Part shown: positions 8,480 through 17,540 of the stretch, piece by piece
How the letters are laid out: each line of letters opens with the position of its first letter
Position numbering within the stretch: the first letter of the stretch is position 1
Source: Primorskyibacter flagellatus
Lineage (GTDB): Bacteria > Pseudomonadota > Alphaproteobacteria > Rhodobacterales > Rhodobacteraceae
Assembly (NCBI RefSeq): GCF_900176485.1
Contig: NZ_FWYD01000009.1
Span: 52,052 to 116,051, forward strand
Reading direction: 5' to 3'
Length of the DNA: 64,000 nt
Made by a program: the position numbers and the translations under genes
The notes under the pieces: model-generated
Seen by the model: the letters and a program-made list of their open reading frames with translations, nothing else
The model's database searches: none
Told to the model about the DNA's origin: nothing

Positions 8480-9850
8480 ATGTCTTTTTTCGGCAAGATG
8501 AAGAACCGGTTGTTCAAGTCGTCGTCAAAGCTGGACGAGGGGCTGGAAGCAATCGTTGGCGAGGGCGGCGAAGAAGACGAAGCGCCATCCGAGCCACTGC
8601 GCAGCGCGGAACAGGAACGGGCGGTGCAAACCGCGCCTGAACCTCCGGGCGAGACGCCTTCGCCCACCCCGCCCGCGCCAGACGCGCCCACTGAAGTGCC
8701 GCCTGCACCGGAACCTGATCTGCCGGAAGAGCCGCAGCCGGTGCCGGAGCCAGATTTGCCGCCGCAGACCCCGCCAGAGCCGGAGGTGCCGCCAAACCCG
8801 GCACCCGAACCCACGCCCGGCCCGGACATTCCCGGCAACAGCCCTGTCGAAGTACCACAGCAGGCACCGCAGGAAGTGCCCGTGCGCACGCCTGATCGGG
8901 TGCCCGCACCCGCGCCGCTGGAGATCCCGATTGAAGCACCGCAGGAAGTGCCCCCCCGCAGCACTGGCTTGCTCAACCGCCTGTTGGGACGGCGCGAGGA
9001 TCGCATTGTGGTGCGGCGCGCGCTTGACGACGACATGCTCGAAAGCCTCGAAGAACTGCTGATTGCCTCGGATATGGGCGTTGATACGTCTTTGCGGGTC
9101 ACCGCCAATATGGCCGAGGGGCGCATGGGGCGAAAGCTGTCGGTGCCGGAAATCAAACAATTGCTGTCGGACGAGATTACCCGGATCATGGATCCGGTGG
9201 CCCGCCCGATGCCGCTGTACCCATCCAAACCGCAGGTCGTGCTGGTGGTGGGCGTGAATGGCTCTGGCAAGACCACGACGATCGGCAAGCTGGCCAGTCA
9301 GTTTCGCGCGGCGGGCAAGTCGGTCGTGATTGCGGCGGGCGACACGTTTCGTGCAGCCGCGGTAGAGCAGTTGCAGGTCTGGGGGGATCGCGCGGGTGTG
9401 CCGGTGCTGACCGCGCCCGCAGGCTCTGACCCGGCCAGCCTGGCCTTTGACGCCATGACCAAGGCGCAGGCGGATGGTGCGGACCTTCTGATGATCGACA
9501 CGGCAGGTCGTTTGCAGAACAGGGCTGACCTGATGGAAGAACTGTCCAAGATCGTCCGGGTGATCCGCAAGAAAGACCCCGACGCGCCACATAACACGCT
9601 TCTGGTGCTGGATGCGACGACCGGCCAGAACGCGCTGAGTCAGGTTGAAACCTTCAGGAAGCTTGCCGATGTGTCGGGGCTGGTGATGACAAAGCTTGAC
9701 GGGACCGCCAAGGGGGGCGTGCTTGTCGCATTGGCCGATAAGTTCGGCCTGCCGATCCATGCCATCGGAGTGGGCGAGCAGATCGACGATCTGGCCCCGT
9801 TTGACCCCGAGGATTTTGCCGCCGCTCTGACCGGTCTAGACCGGGCGTGA
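8480..9850 (+). CDS. ftsY: Signal recognition particle receptor FtsY
   Basis: SRP-dependent GTPase that docks ribosome-nascent chain complexes at the membrane. The NG domain is intact: P-loop GVNGSGKTTTIGKLA (about residues 256-270), DTAGRLQNRADLMEEL and TKLDGTAKGG. Ahead of it residues ~45-165 form a Pro/Glu-rich linker of PEP, PEVP and PQEVP-like units, replacing the acidic A domain of E. coli. ATG at 8480 gives the typical start MSFFGKMKNRLFKSSSKLDEG; upstream in-frame ATGs are poor. Length 456. Confidence 0.95.
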   Translation: MSFFGKMKNRLFKSSSKLDEGLEAIVGEGGEEDEAPSEPLRSAEQERAVQTAPEPPGETPSPTPPAPDAPTEVPPAPEPDLPEEPQPVPEPDLPPQTPPEPEVPPNPAPEPTPGPDIPGNSPVEVPQQAPQEVPVRTPDRVPAPAPLEIPIEAPQEVPPRSTGLLNRLLGRREDRIVVRRALDDDMLESLEELLIASDMGVDTSLRVTANMAEGRMGRKLSVPEIKQLLSDEITRIMDPVARPMPLYPSKPQVVLVVGVNGSGKTTTIGKLASQFRAAGKSVVIAAGDTFRAAAVEQLQVWGDRAGVPVLTAPAGSDPASLAFDAMTKAQADGADLLMIDTAGRLQNRADLMEELSKIVRVIRKKDPDAPHNTLLVLDATTGQNALSQVETFRKLADVSGLVMTKLDGTAKGGVLVALADKFGLPIHAIGVGEQIDDLAPFDPEDFAAALTGLDRA

Positions 9851-9902
9851 CCGACGACAATCAGATGCTGCCTTGCAGGCGCAGGCCACCTGTAGACGCG
9901 CG

Positions 9903-10382
9903 CTACCGCGTGCCCATCCAGCGCTCAACCTCACGCAATAGCAGTAGGACGGCCAGAACGATCACTGTTGCCATCGCGGCCAGCGGCAGTTGTCCTGATC
10001 CGCAGGCAAGTCCCACAGCCCCGGCCAGCCACATAGATGCGCCGGTCGTAGTGTTGCGGACCTTGTCGCCAGAGGTGAAGATAATCCCGGCCGCGAGGAA
10101 TGCGACACCTGCGGTCACCGCCTCGATCAGGCGCAGGGGATCGACGCGCAGGCCGTCGGTCTCGGCGAACATTGCGGCAAGCTGCTGGCTGACGACGATG
10201 AAAAGGCAGGCGGCCATCGACACCAGCATATGTGTCCGCAGCCCGGCCGGTTTTTCGCGGCGTTCACGCTCTAACCCGATCATACCGCCGAACAGGACCG
10301 CTGCGAGCAGCCGGACCGCGGCAACCTCTGCCGGGATGGCGGCAAAGCTGCCTTTGAATTCACTGACAATTGTTTCGAGCAT
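9903..10382 (-). CDS. MgtC/SapB family inner membrane protein
   Basis: Hydrophobic protein of 159 residues with the family block LLAAVLFGGMIGLERERREK followed by AGLRTHMLVSMAACLF. Four to five membrane helices are visible. MgtC proteins modulate growth at low magnesium and inhibit F-type ATP synthase in some pathogens; here the role is unknown. The start is taken at 10382, just after an AGGGGGAGG tract; ATG at 10415 has no ribosome site. It diverges from the EamA transporter with an 84-base gap. Confidence 0.88.
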   Translation of the reverse strand: MLETIVSEFKGSFAAIPAEVAAVRLLAAVLFGGMIGLERERREKPAGLRTHMLVSMAACLFIVVSQQLAAMFAETDGLRVDPLRLIEAVTAGVAFLAAGIIFTSGDKVRNTTTGASMWLAGAVGLACGSGQLPLAAMATVIVLAVLLLLREVERWMGTR

Positions 10383-10466
10383 GCCTCCCCCTGCATTGCG
10401 ATCCGGCCGGATCATGGACAGTCAACTCGTTTGCTTGGCGCGTGGTTCCGAAAGGTCGGGTATTGT

Positions 10467-11369
10467 ATGAGCGCCTGGCTGATCTCTTTGGAAGGCACCG
10501 AAGCGGGGCACCAGCTTGCGCTTGTGCTGGCCTTGCTCGCCGCGTTCCTGCATGCCGTATTCGGCGCATTGCAAAAAGGGCGGCACGATCCGTGGCTTAG
10601 TCGCGCGGCAATTGACGGCAGCTATGGGTTGATGGCGGCGCCGTTTGCGCTGTTCGTCGTGCCCTGGCCAGAGCCACACATGTGGCCGATCTTCGCGGGG
10701 GCCTTCGTCATTCACACCGGCTACAAGCTGTTGCAGGCGCAGGCCTATACCAAGGGTGCCTATACGGTGGTCTACCCGGTCGTGCGCGGGACCGGACCGC
10801 TCTTTGCAGTCATCGGGGCCTATCTGATCTTTGGCGAGGTGTTTTCGGTCACGCAGTGGCTGGGTGTCGGTGTCCTGCTGGCGGGCATCTTCGGACTTGC
10901 GGTCTACAATCTGATCTTTCTGACCCAGGCGCGCGATACCTTGTGGGCGGCGCTGATGCTGGCCTTTCTCACCGGGATCTTCGTGGCGCTTTATACGACC
11001 TACGACGCCTATGGCATCCGGGCCACCGCCGACCCGTTTACCTTTCTGGCGTGGTTTTTCATGATCGATGGGGTGGCATTTCCGGTGCTGGGCGTGATGC
11101 GCTGGCGAAAACTGTCCGAGCGTCCGACGCTGCCGCCGCTTCTGGTGCGGGGTGTGGTCGGCGGCGTGATTGCGTTCTTCAGCTTCGGGTCGATCATGCT
11201 GGCAACCCGGCTTGACAAGGTTGGCGAGGCGGCGGTCCTGCGCGAAACCTCGACCGTGTTTGCGGCGCTGATCGGCTGGCTGGTGCTGAAAGAGACGGTC
11301 GGACCGCGACGGATTGCGTTGATGACCTTGATTGCCGCAGGCGCGGTCATAGTTGAATTTGGCGGCTGA
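10467..11369 (+). CDS. EamA/DMT superfamily transporter
   Basis: Integral membrane protein of 300 residues with about ten helices arranged as two EamA repeats (roughly residues 15-140 and 155-295). Drug/metabolite transporter features include AYTKGAYTVVYPVVRGTGPLFAV and, near the end, GEAAVLRETSTVFAALIGWLVLKE. Substrate cannot be inferred. ATG at 10467 begins MSAWLISLEG; the frame is open a little further upstream. The end sits beside ispZ/yciB, with which it is probably co-transcribed. Confidence 0.88.
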   Translation: MSAWLISLEGTEAGHQLALVLALLAAFLHAVFGALQKGRHDPWLSRAAIDGSYGLMAAPFALFVVPWPEPHMWPIFAGAFVIHTGYKLLQAQAYTKGAYTVVYPVVRGTGPLFAVIGAYLIFGEVFSVTQWLGVGVLLAGIFGLAVYNLIFLTQARDTLWAALMLAFLTGIFVALYTTYDAYGIRATADPFTFLAWFFMIDGVAFPVLGVMRWRKLSERPTLPPLLVRGVVGGVIAFFSFGSIMLATRLDKVGEAAVLRETSTVFAALIGWLVLKETVGPRRIALMTLIAAGAVIVEFGG

Positions 11370-11397
11370 GCCCGCATCACCGAAATGGAGGCCTGTT

Positions 11398-11997
11398 TTG
11401 GCAGAGCGCAAGATCAACCCGATACTGAAACTGGCGCTGGAGCTTGGCCCCGTCGTCGTGTTCTTCGTGGCGTTTCTACGGCTGAAAGGGAACAGCTATG
11501 AAATCAACGGAACCATGTATGACGGGTTCATCCTGGCAACGGCGGGCTTTGTGCCACTGATGATCCTTTCGACGCTTGCGCTGTGGAAGCTGACCGGCAA
11601 GCTGTCGCGGATGCAGGTGACCACGCTGGTTCTGGTGGTGGTGTTCGGCGGGCTGAGCGTCTGGTTCAACGACGATCAGTTCTTCAAGATGAAGCCGACG
11701 ATGATCTACCTGCTGTTCGGGGGTGCGCTTGGGATCGGCTTGCTGCGCGGCGAAAGCTATCTGAAATTCGTGATGGAAGAGGTCATGCCGCTGCAACAAG
11801 AGGGCTGGATGATCCTGACCCGGCGGCTGACGGCGTTCTTCCTGACACTGGCGATTCTGAACGAGGTGATCTGGCGCACGATGAGCACCGAGACCTGGGT
11901 CTATTTCAAGACATTCGGGCTGACGGCTGCGATCTTCGTGTTTTTCATGACCCAAAGCGGTGTATTCAACCGCTACGCCATCGAGGACGACACCTGA
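11398..11997 (+). CDS. yciB: Inner membrane septation protein YciB/IspZ
   Basis: Multi-pass membrane protein of 199 residues, family of intracellular septation protein A. Recognised by INPILKLALELGPVVVFFV near the start, FGGLSVWFNDDQFFKMKPT in the middle and EVIWRTMSTETWVYFKTFG near the end. I choose TTG at 11398 because GGAGG lies 6 bases upstream and the protein then begins LAERKINPILK like relatives; an ATG at 11353 would overlap the previous gene. It is thought to help maintain cell envelope and division at the membrane. Confidence 0.92.
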   Translation: MAERKINPILKLALELGPVVVFFVAFLRLKGNSYEINGTMYDGFILATAGFVPLMILSTLALWKLTGKLSRMQVTTLVLVVVFGGLSVWFNDDQFFKMKPTMIYLLFGGALGIGLLRGESYLKFVMEEVMPLQQEGWMILTRRLTAFFLTLAILNEVIWRTMSTETWVYFKTFGLTAAIFVFFMTQSGVFNRYAIEDDT

Positions 11998-12002
11998 AAG
12001 CG

Positions 12003-12029
12003 GGGGCGGCCTTTTGTCCAAAACGCCCC
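12003..12029 (+). terminator. Possible hairpin after yciB
   Basis: GGGGCG (12003-12008) pairs with CGCCCC (12024-12029), with an inner CTTTTG/CAAAA pairing that extends the stem. It starts a few bases after the yciB stop. There is no T tract after it, so it may only be an RNA 3-prime stabiliser. The remaining gap to 12216 shows no gene. Confidence 0.35.
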
Positions 12030-12215
12030 TGTGCATAAGCGATTGCCAGCCCGCTTCGTGGTAGATCACTGAGATATGCCGGGGCACATCACGATCTTTT
12101 CATCCCTGCGCGCAGGTGCCCGGAACCGCCTTCCCGCGGGGCGGGGCTGGACAGTTTGCACGCAGGGATTAGTCTCGCCCACAAACAACAACGGACGCCA
12201 ACGGGAGAATGGGAT

Positions 12216-14513
12216 ATGGATAAATTTGGCAAGAGTCAGCCAGTCAAACGTGTCGAGGACGTCCGGTTCCTGACAGGGCATGGCCGCTATGTCGATGATA
12301 TAGCCCCGGAAGGGGCGCTGTTTGCGTATGTCTTTCGGTCGCCCGTCGCGCATGCCACGATCACCACGTTGAACGTGGATGAGGCGCGCAATGCGGATGG
12401 AGTGCATGCGGTGCTGACCGTTCAGGATCTGCTGGATGGTGGGCTGGATGTTCACATTCCCGGTGCCACGCAGCCCAATCGCGATGGTACGGACGGTGCC
12501 GCACCCGAACGTCCGGTTCTGGCGCGGGTCAAGCTGCGTCATGTCGGCGAGGCCGTGGCGATGGTGGTCGCAGACACGCTACAGCAAGCCAAGGACGCGG
12601 CAGAGCTGATCGAGCTGGACTATGACGAATTGCCCGCCCAGATGGCCTGTGCGCCGGGCGACGTGGCGATCCATGACGAGGCACCGGACAACCGGGCGCT
12701 GGATTACGGTCTGGGCGATGAAGAGGTCTGCAACGCGGCGTTCGAGGCTGCCGCCCATGTGGTCAGCCTTGAAGTGCCCGACAACCGGATCATGGTCTGC
12801 TCGATGGAGCCGCGTGGATGTTTCGCCGAATGGGACGCTGACAAGCTCCATGTCTCGGTCAACGGCCAGGGCGTCTGGGGGCAGAAGGACCTGCTGTCCA
12901 AGGCGTTTGGCTTGCCCGACGACAAGGTGCGCGTGACCAACCCGGATGTCGGCGGAGGCTTCGGGATGAAGGGGTTTGCCTATCCGGAATATCATGTTGT
13001 GGCCTTTGCCGCGAAGACGTTGGGCCGTCCCGTGCGCTGGATGTCGGACCGGACAGAGGCGATGCTGTCGGACAATGGCGGGCGCGATCTGGTCAGCCTG
13101 GGCGAGCTGGCCTTTGATGAAAACCTCAAGATCACCGCCTACCGCGTGCATAGCAAATTCAACCTTGGTGCTTACAATTCGCAATTTGCGCAGGCTATTC
13201 AGACCTTTCTGTTCGGCCGCGTGTTGATGGGCACATATGACGTGCAGAACACCTGGCTGCGTGCCGAAGGGTATTTCACCAATACAGCGCCGGTTGACGC
13301 TTATCGCGGTGCCGGACGGCCCGAGGCAATCTACCTGCTGGAGCGGATGATGGACCGCGCCGCGCGCGAGCTGGATATTGATCCGATCGAATTGCGCAAA
13401 CGGAATTTCATCCCCGAGGCATCGTTTCCCTACAAGACCGCCACCGGGGAGCTTTATGACGTCGGCGAGTTTGCCAAGCTTCTGGACAGAGCCGTGGAAG
13501 AGGCGGACCACGCCGGACTTGCTGCGCGCAAGGCGGCGTCCGAAGCCAAGGGGCGACTGCGCGGGTTGGGCATCTGTTACTATATCGAAAGTATTTTGGG
13601 GGATCCTTCCGAAGGTGCCAGAGTAGAGTTCGAGGAGGATGGCAGCGTGACCTTGTTTGTCGGAACCCAGTCGAACGGTCAGGGCCATGAAACTGTCTAT
13701 GCGCAGTTCCTGTCCGACCAGTCCGGCATTCCGGCAGATCAGATCCGTGTGGTGCAAGGTGACAGTGATCTGATCGCCAAGGGCGGCGGCACGGGCGGGT
13801 CACGCTCTGTCACCACGCAGACGAACGTGACGCTGACCGCAGTCGCAAAGATCGTGACAGAATTTTCGGCGTTTCTGGCCGAAAAACTGGGCGTCGACGC
13901 GGCTGATGTCAGCTTTGATGATATGCAATTCCGCGCCGAGGGGTCGAACGTTACGCCGACCATGCTGGAAGTGGCCCAGATGGCGCGCGAGGCCGGGCGC
14001 GATGATCTGCTGCGCCACGAAGCGCGCGACGAATTGCCGGGACGCTCTTATCCAAACGGTGCGCATATTGCCGAGGTCGAAATTGACCCCGAAACTGGTG
14101 ATGTGCAGGTCGACCGCTATACGGTTGTTGATGATTTCGGCAACCTCATCAACCCGATGCTGGCCGAAGGGCAGGTGCATGGCGGGGTCGCTCAGGGGCT
14201 TGGTCAGGCGATCACGGAACGCGTGGTTTACGACGAGGATGGGCAACTGCTCACGGCGACGTTCATGGACTATGCGGTTCCACGGGCCGACAATGTGCCG
14301 ATGATTTCCTTCTCGACGCGCCCGGTGCCGTCGACGGCCAACCCGATGGGGATGAAAGGTTGCGGAGAGGCGGGAACTGTCGGGGCAATGGCGGCTGTGG
14401 CCAATGCCGTGCAGGACGCTTTGTGGCAGCGCGGGGTACGTCAGGCCGACATGCCCTTCACGCCGCACAGAGTATGGGAAATGTTGAACGATGTGGCCAT
14501 CGCGGCTGAGTGA
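12216..14513 (+). CDS. Xanthine dehydrogenase/CoxL family molybdopterin-binding subunit
   Basis: Large molybdenum-cofactor subunit of the CO dehydrogenase/xanthine oxidase family, 765 residues. The active-site loop reads AYRGAGR (residues 362-368), the form II CoxL signature, not the AYRCSFR of genuine CO-oxidising form I enzymes. The catalytic glutamate is E718 in GMKGCGEAGTVG. GGGFGMKG and the QSNGQGHETV loop are also present. ATG at 12216 follows GGGAG. No FAD (CoxM) or iron-sulfur (CoxS) subunit gene is adjacent, so partners must be encoded elsewhere. The substrate is unknown. Confidence 0.9.
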   Translation: MDKFGKSQPVKRVEDVRFLTGHGRYVDDIAPEGALFAYVFRSPVAHATITTLNVDEARNADGVHAVLTVQDLLDGGLDVHIPGATQPNRDGTDGAAPERPVLARVKLRHVGEAVAMVVADTLQQAKDAAELIELDYDELPAQMACAPGDVAIHDEAPDNRALDYGLGDEEVCNAAFEAAAHVVSLEVPDNRIMVCSMEPRGCFAEWDADKLHVSVNGQGVWGQKDLLSKAFGLPDDKVRVTNPDVGGGFGMKGFAYPEYHVVAFAAKTLGRPVRWMSDRTEAMLSDNGGRDLVSLGELAFDENLKITAYRVHSKFNLGAYNSQFAQAIQTFLFGRVLMGTYDVQNTWLRAEGYFTNTAPVDAYRGAGRPEAIYLLERMMDRAARELDIDPIELRKRNFIPEASFPYKTATGELYDVGEFAKLLDRAVEEADHAGLAARKAASEAKGRLRGLGICYYIESILGDPSEGARVEFEEDGSVTLFVGTQSNGQGHETVYAQFLSDQSGIPADQIRVVQGDSDLIAKGGGTGGSRSVTTQTNVTLTAVAKIVTEFSAFLAEKLGVDAADVSFDDMQFRAEGSNVTPTMLEVAQMAREAGRDDLLRHEARDELPGRSYPNGAHIAEVEIDPETGDVQVDRYTVVDDFGNLINPMLAEGQVHGGVAQGLGQAITERVVYDEDGQLLTATFMDYAVPRADNVPMISFSTRPVPSTANPMGMKGCGEAGTVGAMAAVANAVQDALWQRGVRQADMPFTPHRVWEMLNDVAIAAE

Positions 14514-15552
14514 CAGATTCGTAACCTGGCTGCGCCGGACATTTCGGGCCGATCATTCGGCGTTGAGCGCCCGGCGTGGGATTCGCACTCATGTGATCGT
14601 TCTGGATGGCACGATGTCGTCCTTGGTTCCCGGCGAAGAGACCAATGCCGGCATCACTTACCGTCTGCTGGAAGAGATGAACGGCCAGCTGTCGCTGTAT
14701 TACGAGGCAGGCATTCAGTGGCAGGAATGGCGCAGCACCGCGGATGTTCTGACCGGGCGCGGCATAAACCGTCAGATCCGAAGGGCTTACGGTTTTCTGG
14801 CGTCGCGCTACAGACCGGGAGACAGGATTTTTCTGTTCGGGTATTCGCGTGGTGCCTATGCGGTGCGGTCTTTGGCGGGTCTGATCGACCGCGTTGGACT
14901 TCTTCGCGCCGAAGAGGCGACAGTCCGGAATATCCGGACGATCTACAGGCTTTACGAAAGCGACCCGGCAGGCCCGGTCACCCGGTCGTTTGGTCAGGTC
15001 CATTGCCATCCGCAAGCCCCGATCGAGATGATCGGCGTGTGGGATACCGTCAAGGCGCTTGGCTTGAGATTGCCCGTGTTGTGGCGCTGGATCGAGGATA
15101 AGCACGGGTTTCACAACCATGAGCTGGGCGCGAGTATCCGGCATGGCTACCACGCGCTGGCGCTGAACGAGACCCGTCATGCCTATGCGCCGGTTTTGTG
15201 GACAAGCCCGCCGGATTGGCCGGGCAAGGCCGAACAGGTCTGGTTTCGCGGCACCCATGGGGATGTCGGTGGACAACTGAACGGGCATATCGCGTCACGG
15301 CCTTTGGCGAATATTCCACTGGTCTGGATGTTGGGCCGGGCCGAGGCATGCGGTCTGCCCTTGCCCGATGGTTGGCGTGCACGGTTTCCCTGCGATGTCA
15401 CGGCACCCTCGGTTGGCACATGGAATGGCACGGGAAAGCTGTTTTGGTTCCGCAGGGCGCGCACGGTCGGGCGGGACGCTTCGGAGCGTCTGCACGAGTC
15501 GGTGGGAGCGTCAGATCACCCTGCGCATCCCGGCGAAGCGCAGGCCATTTGA
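14491..15552 (+). CDS. DUF2235 alpha/beta-hydrolase-like protein
   Basis: Protein of 353 residues with the DUF2235 core: HVIVLDGTMSS near residue 34, the nucleophile elbow FGYSRGAYAVRSLAG (Ser119), and a downstream DTVKALGLRLP segment. Related proteins include type VI secretion phospholipase effectors and yeast/bacterial proteins of unknown role. No signal peptide and no T6SS genes nearby. It begins 23 bases inside the end of the CoxL-like gene, implying translational coupling. What ties the two functions together is not known. Confidence 0.82.
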   Translation: MWPSRLSDRFVTWLRRTFRADHSALSARRGIRTHVIVLDGTMSSLVPGEETNAGITYRLLEEMNGQLSLYYEAGIQWQEWRSTADVLTGRGINRQIRRAYGFLASRYRPGDRIFLFGYSRGAYAVRSLAGLIDRVGLLRAEEATVRNIRTIYRLYESDPAGPVTRSFGQVHCHPQAPIEMIGVWDTVKALGLRLPVLWRWIEDKHGFHNHELGASIRHGYHALALNETRHAYAPVLWTSPPDWPGKAEQVWFRGTHGDVGGQLNGHIASRPLANIPLVWMLGRAEACGLPLPDGWRARFPCDVTAPSVGTWNGTGKLFWFRRARTVGRDASERLHESVGASDHPAHPGEAQAI

Positions 15553-15606
15553 TCGTCCGCGAAGTGTTGGGATTCAGCTGTCAATCACATTTCCTTGAGT
15601 GGTCCT

Positions 15607-15732
15607 TATAATTTTCAGCCTGTTGCCTATCTACTGTATCAAGAGCACGGGCCGGAACCCCGAAGCTCTTTTACACTGTCCCTCGTTCCGCTACTGGCGC
15701 TCAAGACTGGTTCTTGAGCGCCTTTTCTTTTT
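15607..15732 (+). ncRNA. Candidate small RNA between a TATAAT box and a strong terminator
   Basis: Downstream of the DUF2235 stop is a perfect TATAAT (15607-15612). About 115 bases later comes a very strong intrinsic terminator. In between there is no coding frame, but AAGAGC (15641-15646) pairs with GCTCTT (15665-15670), giving a second hairpin with a GGG/CCC inner stem. I found no good -35 box. The alternative is that this is simply the long 3-prime UTR of the DUF2235 gene. Confidence 0.35.
15696..15732 (+). terminator. Strong rho-independent terminator
   Basis: An 11-bp perfect stem, GGCGCTCAAGA (15696-15706) with TCTTGAGCGCC (15712-15722), encloses a CTGGT loop and is followed by TTTTCTTTTT. 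It ends the DUF2235 transcript or the candidate small RNA, 40 bases before the next gene. Confidence 0.93.
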
Positions 15733-15771
15733 CGACTTTTGTCGGCACGATGATGACGGTAGCTTGGGCGC

Positions 15772-16248
15772 ATGAGTGAAACATATTCCGACGCCTTCCT
15801 GAAAAAGATACTGACCCGGACGAAAACCATCGCGGTGGTCGGGGTGTCGCCCAATCCGGTGCGGCCCAGCCACTATGTTGCCCGGTATCTGGCGCTGAAG
15901 GGGTTTCAGGTGATTCCGGTGAATCCCGGTCATGTTGGTAAACAGCTTTTTGGTGCAACGGTGCGGGCATCGCTGACAGATATCAAGCAACCAGTCGATA
16001 TGGTTGATATATTTCGCCGCTCAGAGGCTGTGCCCGATATTGTTGAAGAAGCGCTTCAGGTGTTGCCTGCGCTGCGTACGGTCTGGATGCAGATCGGTGT
16101 TCAGCATGATGAGGCGGCACAGGCGGCCAGAGCGGCCGGTTGCGATGTGATCATGAACCGTTGCCCGAAGATCGAATACCAGCGATTGTTCGGTGAGTTG
16201 CGTATGGGCGGCTTCAACACCGGGATATTGTCGTCGAAACTAACGTGA
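15772..16248 (+). CDS. CoA-binding protein (YccU family)
   Basis: Single Rossmann-fold CoA-binding domain of 158 residues, like the N-terminal domain of ADP-forming acyl-CoA synthetases. Visible are TIAVVGVSPNPVRPSHYVAR, VIPVNPGHVGKQLFG, VDMVDIFRRSEAVPDIV and MNRCPKIEYQRL at the end. It has no catalytic domain; the cellular role of the family is not settled. It is convergent with hisE. Confidence 0.9.
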   Translation: MSETYSDAFLKKILTRTKTIAVVGVSPNPVRPSHYVARYLALKGFQVIPVNPGHVGKQLFGATVRASLTDIKQPVDMVDIFRRSEAVPDIVEEALQVLPALRTVWMQIGVQHDEAAQAARAAGCDVIMNRCPKIEYQRLFGELRMGGFNTGILSSKLT

Positions 16249-16263
16249 CGTCGTGCGCCGCTG

Positions 16264-16280
16264 TTCCGGCTGCGCCGGAA
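16264..16280. terminator. Hairpin between convergent CoA-binding gene and hisE
   Basis: TTCCGGC (16264-16270) pairs with GCCGGAA (16274-16280) over a three-base loop, in the 60-base gap between two convergent genes. Without flanking T runs it is only a possible bidirectional terminator. Confidence 0.35.
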
Positions 16281-16308
16281 GGCGCCCCGCCCACCGTCCC
16301 GTCGTCAG

Positions 16309-16620
16309 CTATTCCGAGCGCGACGCTTTTTCGCTGATGCCGGAAGTGCCTTGCCGCCGCGCCAGTTCCGCCATGACATCCGAGAGCGGCACGTTGCGCG
16401 ACTGAAGCATGACGAGGAGATGAAACAGGACATCGGCAGCTTCTGACGTGAGGCGCGATTTGTCATCTTTGATGGCTTCGATAATGGCTTCTATCGCCTC
16501 TTCTCCGAACTTCTCGGCGCATTTTTCCGGGCCTTTGGCGAGAAGCCTGGCCGTCCAGGAGCTATCCGGGTCGGCTTGGACGCGTGCCGCGATCGTGGCG
16601 GCGAGATCGTCGAGGGTCAT
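16309..16620 (-). CDS. hisE: Phosphoribosyl-ATP pyrophosphatase
   Basis: Second step of histidine synthesis: hydrolyses PR-ATP to PR-AMP. The 103-residue protein shows the MazG-like helical motif [18 protein letters not shown] followed by [14 protein letters not shown], with the acidic metal-binding residues in place. Its ATG overlaps the TGA of hisF by four bases, so the two are translationally coupled. In this organism HisE is separate from HisI, as usual for alphaproteobacteria. Confidence 0.95.
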   Translation of the reverse strand: MTLDDLAATIAARVQADPDSSWTARLLAKGPEKCAEKFGEEAIEAIIEAIKDDKSRLTSEAADVLFHLLVMLQSRNVPLSDVMAELARRQGTSGISEKASRSE

Positions 16621-17378
16621 GTCATCCTCATAGGAATGCCGGCGGCAGCCATATGGGCCTTGGCCTCGGTAATCGTATAGTCACCGAAATGGAAGATCGA
16701 GGCGGCCAGTACGGCGGAAGCCCCGCCCAATGTGACGCCTTCGACAAGGTGATCGAGCGTGCCGACGCCGCCCGAGGCGATCACCGGGACAGAAACAGCA
16801 TCCGAGATGGCGCGGGTCAGCGGCAGGTTAAAACCTGCACGCGTGCCGTCGCGGTCCATTGAGGTGAGCAGAATCTCTCCGGCACCTTTCTCGGTGACGG
16901 TCCGGGCGAAATCCACAGCATCAATGCCGGTGGGACGGCGGCCGCCATGGGTGAAGATTTCCCATTGGCCTGGGGCTGTGGTCTTGGCGTCTATGGCTAC
17001 GACGATGCACTGGCTTCCAAACTGGTCCGCAGCGCGGGCCACGACGTCCGGATCGGCGACGGCGGCGGAGTTGAAGCTGACCTTGTCGGCACCTGCCAGC
17101 AGCAGCGCCCGGACATCAGCAGCGGTTCTTACTCCGCCACCGACTGTCAGGGGGATGAAGCATTGCTCTGCCGTGCGGGTGACCACATCGAACATTGTGC
17201 CGCGGTTTTCATGGGTCGCGTGGATGTCGAGAAAGCAGATCTCGTCGGCTCCGGCCGCGTCATAGGCGCGGGCGGCATCGACGGGGTCACCGGCGTCGCG
17301 CAGATCGACGAAGTTGACGCCCTTGACGACACGGCCGTCGGCCACGTCAAGGCAGGGGATGATGCGTGTCTTCAACAT
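16617..17378 (-). CDS. hisF: Imidazole glycerol phosphate synthase, cyclase subunit
   Basis: Converts PRFAR plus ammonia delivered by HisH into IGP and AICAR. It is a (beta-alpha)8 barrel of 253 residues starting [20 protein letters not shown], with catalytic Asp11; the second Asp is in VVAIDAKT. Phosphate-binding loops include [13 protein letters not shown]. Start chosen at 17378 from family alignment by eye; an in-frame ATG four codons upstream is possible and neither has a clear ribosome site. hisH and hisB are not in the window. Confidence 0.95.
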   Translation of the reverse strand: MLKTRIIPCLDVADGRVVKGVNFVDLRDAGDPVDAARAYDAAGADEICFLDIHATHENRGTMFDVVTRTAEQCFIPLTVGGGVRTAADVRALLLAGADKVSFNSAAVADPDVVARAADQFGSQCIVVAIDAKTTAPGQWEIFTHGGRRPTGIDAVDFARTVTEKGAGEILLTSMDRDGTRAGFNLPLTRAISDAVSVPVIASGGVGTLDHLVEGVTLGGASAVLAASIFHFGDYTITEAKAHMAAAGIPMRMT

Positions 17379-17540
17379 GGGCGACGTCATACGCGGCGGC
17401 AGGGCGGGCGGCAAGCGTGGAAAACACGCAGGTGGTGCGACGTGGCTGAGTGACCTGCCACGACCTTGCAGTTAGCGGGTGTCGGTGGAGTTGGCGAAAA
17501 ACCTGTCGCGGGGGCGGGGCGATTGATCTATGGCAGCCAT

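Noticed and set aside
8600..8980. CRISPR-like or tandem repeat appearance in the ftsY linker
   Set aside because: The repeats are short degenerate Pro/Glu codon units inside an open reading frame, not equal repeats with unique spacers.
12216..14513. True carbon monoxide dehydrogenase (form I CoxL)
   Set aside because: The active-site loop is AYRGAGR, not AYRCSFR, and CoxS/CoxM genes are not adjacent.
14491..15552. Type VI secretion effector
   Set aside because: DUF2235 occurs in such effectors, but there are no VgrG, Hcp, PAAR or immunity genes nearby.
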